64,000 nt of DNA, taken from the NCBI RefSeq assembly GCF_900105395.1, contig NZ_LT629775.1, forward strand, positions 1,798,001 through 1,862,000, written 5' to 3'. The translations under genes were made by a program, and so were the position numbers. Source of the DNA: Streptomyces sp. TLI_053 (lineage in GTDB: Bacteria; Actinomycetota; Actinomycetes; Streptomycetales; Streptomycetaceae). Shown in pieces: positions 27,125-34,189 of the stretch; positions within the stretch are counted from its first letter, which is position 1; each line of letters opens with the position of its first letter. The notes under the pieces are model-generated. The model did no database searches. It worked only from the letters and a program-made list of their open reading frames with translations, and was not told the origin of the DNA.

Positions 27125-27172
27125 GAGCGGATCGGCGAGCGGATCGGCGAGCGAATCCGTGAGCTGATCGGA
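27125..27172. repeat. Four degenerate 12-bp direct repeats
   Basis: Two exact copies of GAGCGGATCGGC are followed by GAGCGAATCCGT and GAGCTGATCGGA, just downstream of the ACT-GNAT gene. Confidence 0.85.
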
Positions 27173-27230
27173 CAGGTCCGGTAATCGTCCGGTCATTTCT
27201 TCACCACATCCTCACCAAGAACCTCACCGG

Positions 27231-27268
27231 CCCCGGGCCGGGCGGCCTCCGTGCCGCCCGGCCCGGGG
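27231..27268 (+). terminator. Strong hairpin after the ACT-GNAT gene
   Basis: CCCCGGGCCGGGCGGC (27231-27246) pairs perfectly with GCCGCCCGGCCCGGGG (27253-27268) around a 6-base loop. It separates the ACT-GNAT and murT transcripts. Confidence 0.75.
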
Positions 27269-27334
27269 CGCGCGGGGAACCGCCGCACCCCGCCCACGCG
27301 TCCCCGACGGCGAACGGCCCGTCCGTACACCGCC

Positions 27335-27357
27335 GATCCTGACCCCACGTCAGGATC
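27335..27357. promoter_or_regulatory. Inverted repeat upstream of murT, GATCCTGAC-N5-GTCAGGATC
   Basis: Perfect 9-bp arms, about 75 bp before the murT -10 box, in the 483-bp gap (27030-27512) that otherwise holds only the repeats, hairpin and promoter listed. Candidate regulator site. Confidence 0.55.
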
Positions 27358-27432
27358 TCCCGGACCGCCGCTCCCGGGGCGTCGCAGCAGGCGGCACGGG
27401 GTCCGGGGCGTCGAGCCGGGCGGCGGAGTCGG

Positions 27433-27438
27433 TAGGCT
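27433..27438 (+). promoter_or_regulatory. -10 box TAGGCT for the murT-gatD operon
   Basis: The box lies 75 bp before the murT ATG. The -35 region is not close to consensus. Confidence 0.45.
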
Positions 27439-27512
27439 GATCCCGTCCCCGCCGCCCGACGGCCCGTAGTCCGGCCCCCGGGCGGTGCCGCAGCAAGGAG
27501 GAACCACTGAGC

Positions 27513-28775
27513 ATGGCAGGCACCGAATCGGAGCCCACAGGCGCACGCGACGCCTCGCTGCCGGCACGCGCGAAGATCGCGGTGACCGCCGGCAAGGTGG
27601 CGGCCGCCGTGTCCCGCAAGGCCGGCCGAGGCAGCGGCTCGGTGATCGGCGGCAAGGTCGCGCTCAGGCTCGACCCCGATCTGCTCGCCACCCTCGCCGA
27701 CCACCTGGACGTGGTGCTGGTCAGCGCCACCAACGGCAAGACCACCACCACCCGCCTGATCGCCGAGGCGCTGCGCGCCGCCGGCCCGGTGGTCTCCAAC
27801 GCCCTGGGCGCCAACATGCCGGCCGGCATCACCTCCGCCCTGGCCGGCGGCTCGGAGGCCCGCTTCGGCGTGATCGAGGTCGACGAGAAGTACCTGGCCG
27901 GCGTCGCCCGCGACACCCGCCCCAAGGCGATCGCCCTGCTCAACCTCTCCCGCGACCAGCTCGACCGCGCGGCCGAGACCCGGATGATGGCCGAGAAGTG
28001 GCGCGAGGGCCTCCAGGACACCGAGGCCGTGGTGATCGCCAACGCCGACGACCCGCTGGTGACCTGGGCCGCCTCCTCCTGCAAGAAGGTGGTCTGGGTG
28101 GCCGCCGGACAGGCGTGGAAGGAGGACGCCTGGTCCTGCCCCGCCTGCGGCGGTGTGATGCAGCGCCCCGGCGACGACTGGTTCTGCCAGGAGTGCGGCT
28201 TCCGGCGCCCCAACCCGCACTGGGCGCTCCAGGGCACCCACGTGATCGACCCGCAGCGCGGCGCCTGGCCGATCCAGCTCCAGCTGCCCGGCCGGGCCAA
28301 CCTCGCCAACGCCACCAGCTCGGCCGCCGTCGCCGCCGTGTTCGGCGTCTCCCCGCAGGTCGCCCTGGAGCGGATGCGCGGCGTCACCGCGGTCGCCGGC
28401 CGCTACGACGTGGTGCAGTACCAGGGCCGTGACATAAGGCTGCTGCTGGCCAAGAACCCGGCCGGCTGGCTGGAGACCTTCTCGCTGATCGACGGCCCGC
28501 CCACCCCGGTGGTGCTCTCGGTCAACGCGCTCGACGCGGACGGCACCGACACCTCCTGGCTGTGGGACGTCGACTACGAGCGGCTGGCCGGGCACCCGGT
28601 CTTCGTGCTGGGCCAGCGCAAGCTGGACCTCGCGGTGCGCCTGGAGGTCGCCGGGCTGCAGTTCCACGTCGTGGACTCGCTGGAGCAGGCCGTCCGGATG
28701 GCACCGCCCGGCCGGATCGAGGCGATCGCCAACTACACCGCCTTCCAGCAGCTGCGGAAGGTCGTGGCCGGCTGA
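27513..28775 (+). CDS. murT: Lipid II isoglutaminyl synthase, Mur-ligase subunit MurT
   Basis: 420 aa with GCAAGGAGGAACC upstream. The Mur-ligase central domain has the ATP loop VSATNGKTTTTRLIAEALR and LSRDQLDRAAETRMM. A zinc-ribbon insertion is visible as CPACGG ... CQECGF, a MurT hallmark, and the C-terminal DUF1727-type domain closes the protein. MurT activates the D-Glu gamma-carboxylate of lipid II, and GatD supplies ammonia, giving amidated peptidoglycan needed for efficient cross-linking. gatD follows 64 bp downstream on the same strand, so the two form the expected operon. Confidence 0.95.
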   Translation: MAGTESEPTGARDASLPARAKIAVTAGKVAAAVSRKAGRGSGSVIGGKVALRLDPDLLATLADHLDVVLVSATNGKTTTTRLIAEALRAAGPVVSNALGANMPAGITSALAGGSEARFGVIEVDEKYLAGVARDTRPKAIALLNLSRDQLDRAAETRMMAEKWREGLQDTEAVVIANADDPLVTWAASSCKKVVWVAAGQAWKEDAWSCPACGGVMQRPGDDWFCQECGFRRPNPHWALQGTHVIDPQRGAWPIQLQLPGRANLANATSSAAVAAVFGVSPQVALERMRGVTAVAGRYDVVQYQGRDIRLLLAKNPAGWLETFSLIDGPPTPVVLSVNALDADGTDTSWLWDVDYERLAGHPVFVLGQRKLDLAVRLEVAGLQFHVVDSLEQAVRMAPPGRIEAIANYTAFQQLRKVVAG

Positions 28776-28839
28776 TGCCGGAGCGGCACCCGCAGCACCC
28801 AGCAGCCCACCGCACGTACGTCATGGAAGGCCTTCGAGG

Positions 28840-29568
28840 ATGAGTGAGAGCAGCCTGCGCGTGGTCTGGGTCTACCCCGACCTGCTCAGCACCTACGGCG
28901 ACCGGGGCAACGCCCTGGTCGTGGAGCGCCGGGCCCGCCAGCGCCATCTCAACGTGACCCGGATCGACGTCCGCTCCGACCAGTCGGTGCCCACCAGCGG
29001 GGACATCTACCTGATCGGCGGCGGCGAGGACCGCCCGCAGCGGCTCGCCGCCGAGCGGCTGCGCAACGACACCGGTCTGGTGCGGGCGGCCGAGAACGGC
29101 GCGATCATCTTCGCGGTCTGCGCCGGCTACCAGATCCTCGGCCACGAGTTCGTCAACGACCTCGGCCAGCGCGAGCCGGGCCTCGGCCTGCTGGACGTGT
29201 GGACCACCCGCGGCGAGGGCGAGCGCTGCGTCGGCGACGTGCTGGCCGACGTGGACCCGGCGCTCGGCCTGCCGCAGCTGACCGGGTTCGAGAACCACCA
29301 GGGCGTGACCCACCTCGGCCAGGGCGTCAAGCCGCTGGCCCGGGTCACCGCCGGCCGGGGCAACGGCACCGGCGACGGCACCGAGGGCGCCTGGCGGGAC
29401 ACCGTCTTCGGCACCTACCTGCACGGCCCGGTGATGGCGCGCAACCCCGCCGTCGCCGACATGCTGCTCAAGCTGGCACTGGACGTGAGCGCCCTGCCGC
29501 CGGCCGACACCACCTGGTACGACGCGCTGCGCGCCGAGCGCATCGCGGCCACGACGCGCCCCGCGTAG
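28840..29568 (+). CDS. gatD: Lipid II isoglutaminyl synthase, glutaminase subunit GatD
   Basis: 242 aa. A class I (triad) glutamine amidotransferase of the CobB/CobQ-like type: nucleophile Cys in FAVCAGYQILGH (about residue 94) and the His in GTYLHGPVMARNP. The N-terminus RVVWVYPDLLSTYGDRGN is characteristic of GatD. It hydrolyses glutamine and channels ammonia to MurT. The ATG at 28840 follows GAAGGCCTTCGAGG. The operon order and spacing support the assignment. Confidence 0.95.
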   Translation: MSESSLRVVWVYPDLLSTYGDRGNALVVERRARQRHLNVTRIDVRSDQSVPTSGDIYLIGGGEDRPQRLAAERLRNDTGLVRAAENGAIIFAVCAGYQILGHEFVNDLGQREPGLGLLDVWTTRGEGERCVGDVLADVDPALGLPQLTGFENHQGVTHLGQGVKPLARVTAGRGNGTGDGTEGAWRDTVFGTYLHGPVMARNPAVADMLLKLALDVSALPPADTTWYDALRAERIAATTRPA

Positions 29569-29934
29569 TACTCCCCGGTCCGTCCGCCCGGTGCCCGCGA
29601 TGCGGTCATGGGCTCCCCGGGCGGGCCGGGACGTACGACAATGGGGCTGCCCCGTCCCGGGGCTGCCGGCTGCACACCCTCCTCGGCAGCAGGCTGCATT
29701 TCCACGCGGGGGCGTCGACGACGCCGCTCCCGCGTCGGCTCCTGCCCGGCCGGACGCAGGCGCCGTATGCTCGACTCCACGGCCGGTTTCGGATGTTCTG
29801 TCCGGATCGGCCGGTCCTTCACCCGACGGTCACCTCCGCGCCCACCGGCGCGGGTACGGCCTGTCGTGGTGGCGGTCCGTCGTCCCAGCCTGTAGTCCGG
29901 CCGTTCCTCGGTTCTGCTCGGGAGTTGCAAAGCA
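29569..29934. other. 366-bp non-coding region before pfkA
   Basis: Contains a small hairpin GCCCCG-TCC-CGGGGC (29649-29663), which may end the murT-gatD transcript, and a possible -10 box TATGCT (29765-29770) for pfkA. I see no convincing gene or long palindrome. Confidence 0.4.
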
Positions 29935-30960
29935 ATGCGTATTGGAGTGCTGACCAGCGGCGGTGACTGCCCCGGCCTGAACGCGGTGATCCGGTCCGTG
30001 GTCCACCGGGGGGTGGTCGACCACGGCGACGAGATCATCGGGTTCGAGGACGGCTGGCGCGGTTTCCTCGAAGGGCACCACCGGCCCCTGACCCTCGACT
30101 CGGTGAGCGGCATCCTGGCCCAGGGTGGCACCATCCTCGGGTCCTCCCGGGTCCAGCCCAGCCACCTGCGCGACGGCGTCGAGCGCGCCAAGAAGTACTG
30201 CGCGGACCTCGGCCTGGACGCGGTGATCCCGATCGGCGGCGAGGGCACCCTCAAGGCCGCCAAGCTGATGAGCGACGCGGGCCTGCCGATCGTCGGTGTG
30301 CCGAAGACCATCGACAACGACATCGCGTGCACCGACGTCACCTTCGGCTTCGACACCGCCGTGTCGGTCGCCACCGAGGCCCTGGACCGGCTGAAGACCA
30401 CGGCCGAGTCGCACCAGCGCGTCATGGTGGTCGAGGTCATGGGCCGCCACACCGGCTGGATCGCGCTGAACGCGGGCATGGCGGCGGGCGCGCACGCGAT
30501 CGTGGTGCCGGAGCGCCCGTTCCACATCGAGAAGCTCACCGCGGTCGTCCGGGAGCGCTTCGACCGGCAGAAGAAGTTCGCCATCGTGGTCTGCGCCGAG
30601 GGCGCCAAGCCCGAGCCCGGCACCATGCACTGGGAAGAGGGCACCAGGGACATCTACGGCCACGAGCGGTTCACCGGCATCGCCACCCAGCTCTCCGGCG
30701 AGCTGGAGCACCGGCTCGGCAAGGAGGCCCGTCCGGTCATCCTCGGCCACACCCAGCGCGGCGGCACCCCGACCGCCTACGACCGGGTCCTCGCCACCCG
30801 CTTCGGCTGGCACGCCGTGGAGGCCGTCCACAAGGGCGCCTTCGGGCACATCACCGCCCTGCAGGGCACCAACATCAGCCTGGTGCCGCTGGCCGAGGCG
30901 GTGGCCGAGCTGAAGACCGTGCCGGCCGACCGCTACCTGGAGGCGGAGACGGTCATCTGA
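29935..30960 (+). CDS. pfkA: ATP-dependent 6-phosphofructokinase
   Basis: 341 aa. The family motifs are clear: TSGGDCPGLNAVIRSV (nucleotide site), PIGGEGTLKAA, the catalytic PKTIDNDIACTD and MGRHTGWIAL. The Gly in GGEGT favours ATP over pyrophosphate as donor (established distinction within the PFK family). It phosphorylates fructose-6-phosphate in glycolysis. The sequence matches the actinomycete group III-like PFK, of which genomes usually carry several copies. The ATG follows GGGAGTTGCAAAGCA. It ends at a strong hairpin shared with the convergent melC2. Confidence 0.95.
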   Translation: MRIGVLTSGGDCPGLNAVIRSVVHRGVVDHGDEIIGFEDGWRGFLEGHHRPLTLDSVSGILAQGGTILGSSRVQPSHLRDGVERAKKYCADLGLDAVIPIGGEGTLKAAKLMSDAGLPIVGVPKTIDNDIACTDVTFGFDTAVSVATEALDRLKTTAESHQRVMVVEVMGRHTGWIALNAGMAAGAHAIVVPERPFHIEKLTAVVRERFDRQKKFAIVVCAEGAKPEPGTMHWEEGTRDIYGHERFTGIATQLSGELEHRLGKEARPVILGHTQRGGTPTAYDRVLATRFGWHAVEAVHKGAFGHITALQGTNISLVPLAEAVAELKTVPADRYLEAETVI

Positions 30961-30984
30961 CCGCCCGCCCCCACGACGTCCGGT

Positions 30985-31023
30985 GCCCCGGCCCCCGAGA
31001 GCGCGAGTCTCGGGGGCCGGGGC
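30985..31023. terminator. Bidirectional terminator between pfkA and melC2
   Basis: GCCCCGGCCCCCGAGA (30985-31000) pairs perfectly with TCTCGGGGGCCGGGGC (31008-31023) around a 7-base loop. Confidence 0.85.
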
Positions 31024-31076
31024 CGTTCGCGGCGACTGCCCCGCCGGGAGCGGGACCGGACCGGCGGACCGGCCGG

Positions 31077-31904
31077 TCAGAAACCGGTGTCGTAGGTGTA
31101 CTTGCCGCTGTGGTCGAGCAGATCGGCCGGGGTGACCGTGTTCCACGGCTTCATCCGGTCGTTGAGGTCGATCACGTCGGGCGTGCCGGCCGTCGGCAGA
31201 TAGGTCTGGCCGGGGTTGCGCTTCTGCCACTCGGACCAGAGCTTGTCGACGAAACAGTGGTGCAGCCAAAACACCGGGTCGTTGGGCGACATGCCGGTGG
31301 CCATCTGACCGCCCACCCAGACGTGCACCCGGTTGTGCAGGTTGACCCCGCGCCACCCCTCCAGGTTGTTGCGGAAGCCGGAGGAGGAGCTGTTCCAGGG
31401 CGCCGCGTCGTAGGTGGTGATGGCGAGCACCGACTCGGTGTCGGTGCGGCTGGGCAGCTGGGCCACCCCGGTGCCGAGCTGGCGGCGCAGGTAGGTGCGG
31501 CTGTCGGTGTTGACGTTGAGCCGCCAGTTGCCGCCCGAGAAGGCGAACGGGCCGGTGGTCACCTGACCGTCGCTGCTGCGGCCGTTGCCGCCCATGAAGT
31601 CGGCGCCCCAGATGCCGGCGGTGGCCGTGCGGTCCGCGGTCCAGTCCCAGTACGGGAGGTTGACGCTCGGGTCGATCGCCTGCAGCGCCCGCTCGAACTC
31701 CAGCAGGTACTGGCGGTGCCAGGGCAGGAAGGAGGGCGAGCGGTGCCCGGTGCGCTCGCCGTTGTCGACGTCGCTGAGGATGAACTGGTTGTGCGTGGTG
31801 ACGAACGGGTCGTAGCCGCCGTTGGCCTTGAGCGCCAGCACGGCGTTCACGAACGCGCGCTTCTCCTGGGACGTCAGGGTCGCCTGGTTCTTGCGGACTC
31901 CCAT
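31077..31904 (-). CDS. melC2: Tyrosinase
   Basis: 275 aa. Type 3 copper protein: the CuA region includes SFLPWHRQYLLEFERAL, and the CuB region DPVFWLHHCFVDKLWSEWQ. It begins MGVRKNQATLTSQEKRAFVNA and lacks its own signal peptide, as expected for Streptomyces tyrosinase, which is exported through its MelC1 partner. It oxidises tyrosine to DOPA and dopaquinone, giving melanin. The gene lies 53 bp after melC1 in a two-gene operon. Confidence 0.96.
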   Translation of the reverse strand: MGVRKNQATLTSQEKRAFVNAVLALKANGGYDPFVTTHNQFILSDVDNGERTGHRSPSFLPWHRQYLLEFERALQAIDPSVNLPYWDWTADRTATAGIWGADFMGGNGRSSDGQVTTGPFAFSGGNWRLNVNTDSRTYLRRQLGTGVAQLPSRTDTESVLAITTYDAAPWNSSSSGFRNNLEGWRGVNLHNRVHVWVGGQMATGMSPNDPVFWLHHCFVDKLWSEWQKRNPGQTYLPTAGTPDVIDLNDRMKPWNTVTPADLLDHSGKYTYDTGF

Positions 31905-31957
31905 GTGAGTCCCCCCTCTTGTGGTGGTGGTCGGTCGCGGTGGGCGAGTGGCCGGAA

Positions 31958-32380
31958 TCAGACGGTGACGACCGGGACGAGCGTCGCGCCCTGGAGGTCG
32001 TTGACGGCGGCCCGGGCGAGCGCGCGCGGCGTCGCGAAGGTCTGGTAGTGGTTGACGACGCTGATCCAGGTGCCGTCGGCGTTGCGCATCATGTGCAGCT
32101 CGTCGCCGTCGATCCGCACCTCGTAGCCGGTGCCCCCGCCGGTGCCGGTGCCGCCGCCGTGGTGGTGGCTCCCCCCGGCGGCCGGGCGGCCCTGGATCCG
32201 CCGGCCCTGGAAGACCTCGTCGAAGCTGTCGGACGCGCCCGGGTCGGCGGCGGTGGCGGCGCCGCCGCCCGGACCCGCGAGACCGATCACGACGGTGCCG
32301 GTGGCGACGGTCAGGGCGGCCGCGGCCCCCTGGAGCATCCGTCGGCGCGTCAGCTCCGTGGCCTGGGTGTCTTCGGACAT
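31958..32380 (-). CDS. melC1: Tyrosinase copper chaperone/cofactor MelC1
   Basis: 140 aa. A twin-arginine signal ([19 protein letters not shown]) is followed by the MelC1 body with [12 protein letters not shown], a His-rich insert (SHHHGGG), [15 protein letters not shown] and [20 protein letters not shown]. MelC1 loads copper into apo-tyrosinase and carries it through the Tat pathway. It is the first gene of the operon. Two inverted repeats upstream (32430-32477) may be regulatory. Confidence 0.95.
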   Translation of the reverse strand: MSEDTQATELTRRRMLQGAAAALTVATGTVVIGLAGPGGGAATAADPGASDSFDEVFQGRRIQGRPAAGGSHHHGGGTGTGGGTGYEVRIDGDELHMMRNADGTWISVVNHYQTFATPRALARAAVNDLQGATLVPVVTV

Positions 32381-32429
32381 GGTGATACCCCCTCAGGTGC
32401 CCGGGACTGTGGTTCGGGCACTGTTCACG

Positions 32430-32447
32430 AACGGTTGGTTAACCGTT
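32430..32447. promoter_or_regulatory. Inverted repeat AACGGTT-GGTT-AACCGTT upstream of melC1
   Basis: Perfect 7-bp arms, 50 bp upstream of the melC1 start, in an unusually AT-rich stretch that is the likely melC promoter. Confidence 0.55.
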
Positions 32448-32454
32448 AAACGAA

Positions 32455-32477
32455 GGTGATTCCTTGATCGAATCACC
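32455..32477. promoter_or_regulatory. Inverted repeat GGTGATTC-N7-GAATCACC upstream of melC1
   Basis: Perfect 8-bp arms, 7 bp from the previous repeat. The rest of the 323-bp gap to the dehydrogenase gene contains AT-rich DNA and a TAGCGT -10-like box at 32632-32637. Confidence 0.55.
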
Positions 32478-32703
32478 CGTTTCGATGGTCGCAATGCTTT
32501 TTGACCTACGGAACAGCCGATCGGCGGGGGTGCATAGGGTTGCGTATAAATTCGGTCATTTTCTGTCACCTGCCGAACACGCAGCGGTCGCACCCGGCGG
32601 GGCGCACCCGGCCGCCCCCACGGGTTGCGGCTAGCGTGACCGGAGGGCCGCAACGGACCGGACGAACCAGACGAACCGGACGAACCCCCGGAGGGACCAG
32701 GCG

Positions 32704-33705
32704 ATGGAGATCCTCGCGTACGGCGTGCAGGCCGACGAGCGACCGCTGCTGGAGAAGGCCTTCGCGGGCCGGCACGCGCTGCGTTGCCTGTCCGTCTTCC
32801 TCAACCGCGACACCGCCCCGCTCGCGGCCGGCCACCCGGTCGTCAGCAGCAGCGTCAACGCCGAACTCGACGCCGCCACCCTCGCCGTCCTCGCCGCCGG
32901 CGGCACGAAGCTGATCGCCCAGCGCTCCACCGGCTTCAACAACATCGACCTCGACGCCGCCGCCGACCTCGGCCTGACCGTCGCCCGGGTCTCCCACTAC
33001 AGCCCGTACGCGGTCGCCGAACACGCCTGGACCCTGGCCCTGGCCGTCAACCGTCGCCTCACCCGGGCCGCCAACCGCTCCCGCGAGTTCGACTTCCGCC
33101 TCGACGGCCTGCTCGGCCGCGACATCCACGGCATGACCGTCGGCGTCATCGGCACCGGCAAGATCGGCGAATGCTTCGCCCGCATCGCGGCCGGATTCGG
33201 CACCCACCTCCTCGGCTGGGACATCGCCGAGAACCCCGCCTGCCGCGACCTCGGCATGACCTACACCGAACTGCCCGAACTCCTCTCCTGCGCCGACCTG
33301 ATCAGCCTGCACGTCCCCCTGCTGCCGTCCACCCACCACCTGATCGACGCCGCCGCGCTCGCCCGGATGAAGGACGACGCCATCCTCGTCAACTCCAGCC
33401 GGGGCGGCCTCGTCGACGCCGCCGCCCTGGTCGAGACCCTGCGCGCCGGCCGCCTCTCCGGCGTCGGCCTCGACGTCTACGAGGAGGAGACCGGCGTCTT
33501 CTTCACCGACCGCTCCATCGAGGGCATCACCGACGACACCCTCGCCCGCCTCGTCACCTTCCCCCAGGTCCTCGTCACCAGCCACCAGGCGTACTTCACC
33601 CGCACCGCCGTCGGCCAGATCATCGACACCACCGTCCAGAACGTCGACGACTTCGCCAACGGCCGCACCAACGGGAACACCCTCGTGCCCCGCAAGGCCG
33701 GCTGA
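32704..33705 (+). CDS. D-2-hydroxyacid dehydrogenase (D-lactate dehydrogenase-like)
   Basis: 333 aa with GGAGGGACCAGGCG upstream. The NAD-binding motif VGVIGTGKIGECFARI is near residue 143. The catalytic Arg is in NSSRGGLVDAAAL, the Glu in VYEEETG and the His in TSHQAYFT. The pattern YSPYAVAEHAWTLALAVNRR is typical of the D-lactate dehydrogenase branch. It interconverts pyruvate or other 2-oxoacids and D-2-hydroxyacids with NADH. Upstream are short GACGAACC repeats (32655-32690). It precedes the lanthipeptide locus but is separated by about 300 bp. Confidence 0.92.
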   Translation: MEILAYGVQADERPLLEKAFAGRHALRCLSVFLNRDTAPLAAGHPVVSSSVNAELDAATLAVLAAGGTKLIAQRSTGFNNIDLDAAADLGLTVARVSHYSPYAVAEHAWTLALAVNRRLTRAANRSREFDFRLDGLLGRDIHGMTVGVIGTGKIGECFARIAAGFGTHLLGWDIAENPACRDLGMTYTELPELLSCADLISLHVPLLPSTHHLIDAAALARMKDDAILVNSSRGGLVDAAALVETLRAGRLSGVGLDVYEEETGVFFTDRSIEGITDDTLARLVTFPQVLVTSHQAYFTRTAVGQIIDTTVQNVDDFANGRTNGNTLVPRKAG

Positions 33706-34010
33706 CGCCCGGGGCTGGCACTCCGCACACCCGTCACGCCGTCACGCCGTCACGCCGACCCGCCGTCACGCCGTCACGCCGACCCGCCGACCCGCCGACC
33801 CGCCGACCCGCCGACCCGCCGACCAAAGTGTTCGAGGACAACAAAGCCTTCCTATCTGTGAAAACGCTGTAAAGTTGGCACTTCCTGACCTCTTGTCAGA
33901 GACACCCTTCCTCCCTACCTTCGTGGATCAGGACCGCAGCCCAGCAAGCCGCCGGTCCGCAGCGGTCGCGACCCGCGCCCTCACCCACGCACAGGACTTG
34001 GAGGCGTCAC
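33706..34010. other. 305-bp region before the lanthipeptide precursor
   Basis: Contains an octamer array (33732-33824), then an AT-richer segment (33825-33900) that is the likely promoter of the lanthipeptide genes, then a leader ending in the ribosome-binding site CTTGGAGGCG (33998-34007) before the ATG at 34011. Confidence 0.6.
33732..33824. repeat. 8-bp tandem array (11 full units)
   Basis: Octamers CGTCACGC and CGACCCGC alternate in the order AAABAABBBBB, followed by CGACC. All units are exact. It lies just after the D-2-hydroxyacid dehydrogenase gene and before the lanthipeptide locus. Confidence 0.95.
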
Positions 34011-34187
34011 ATGCCCGTAGCCATGATCGAACTCCCGAAGGTCGACGAATTCCGCAACGCCGGCCCGCTGGTGGTCGACGACGAGGCCATCGTGTTCGAG
34101 GACGACGACCGCAGCGACCACGGCGCCACCGCCTGCCTGGCCGACCCCTGGGTGACCGCCACCACCCGCTTCGCCTGCGGGGACTAG
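34011..34187 (+). CDS. lanA: Lanthipeptide precursor peptide
   Basis: 58 aa, starting MPVAMIELPKVDEFRNAGPL after a good GGAGG. Residues 1-34 form an acidic leader (VVDDEAIVFEDDD) that has no Cys, Ser or Thr. Residues 35-58 hold one Ser, four Thr and both Cys (Cys42, Cys56), concentrated as in a lanthipeptide core: GATACLADP and TATTRFACGD. The stop is two bases before the GTG of the synthetase gene. It lies in a different frame from the synthetase, so it is a separate product. The core is unlike venezuelin or other class IV peptides I know. Up to two (methyl)lanthionine rings ending at Cys42 and Cys56 are possible. Confidence 0.83.
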   Translation: MPVAMIELPKVDEFRNAGPLVVDDEAIVFEDDDRSDHGATACLADPWVTATTRFACGD

Positions 34188-34189
34188 GG

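Noticed and set aside
27251..27469. 72-codon frame in the gap before murT
   Set aside because: No ribosome-binding site and it overlaps a clear terminator hairpin and promoter.
33732..33824. Octamer array as a CRISPR
   Set aside because: Units are contiguous 8-mers without spacers and there are no cas genes.
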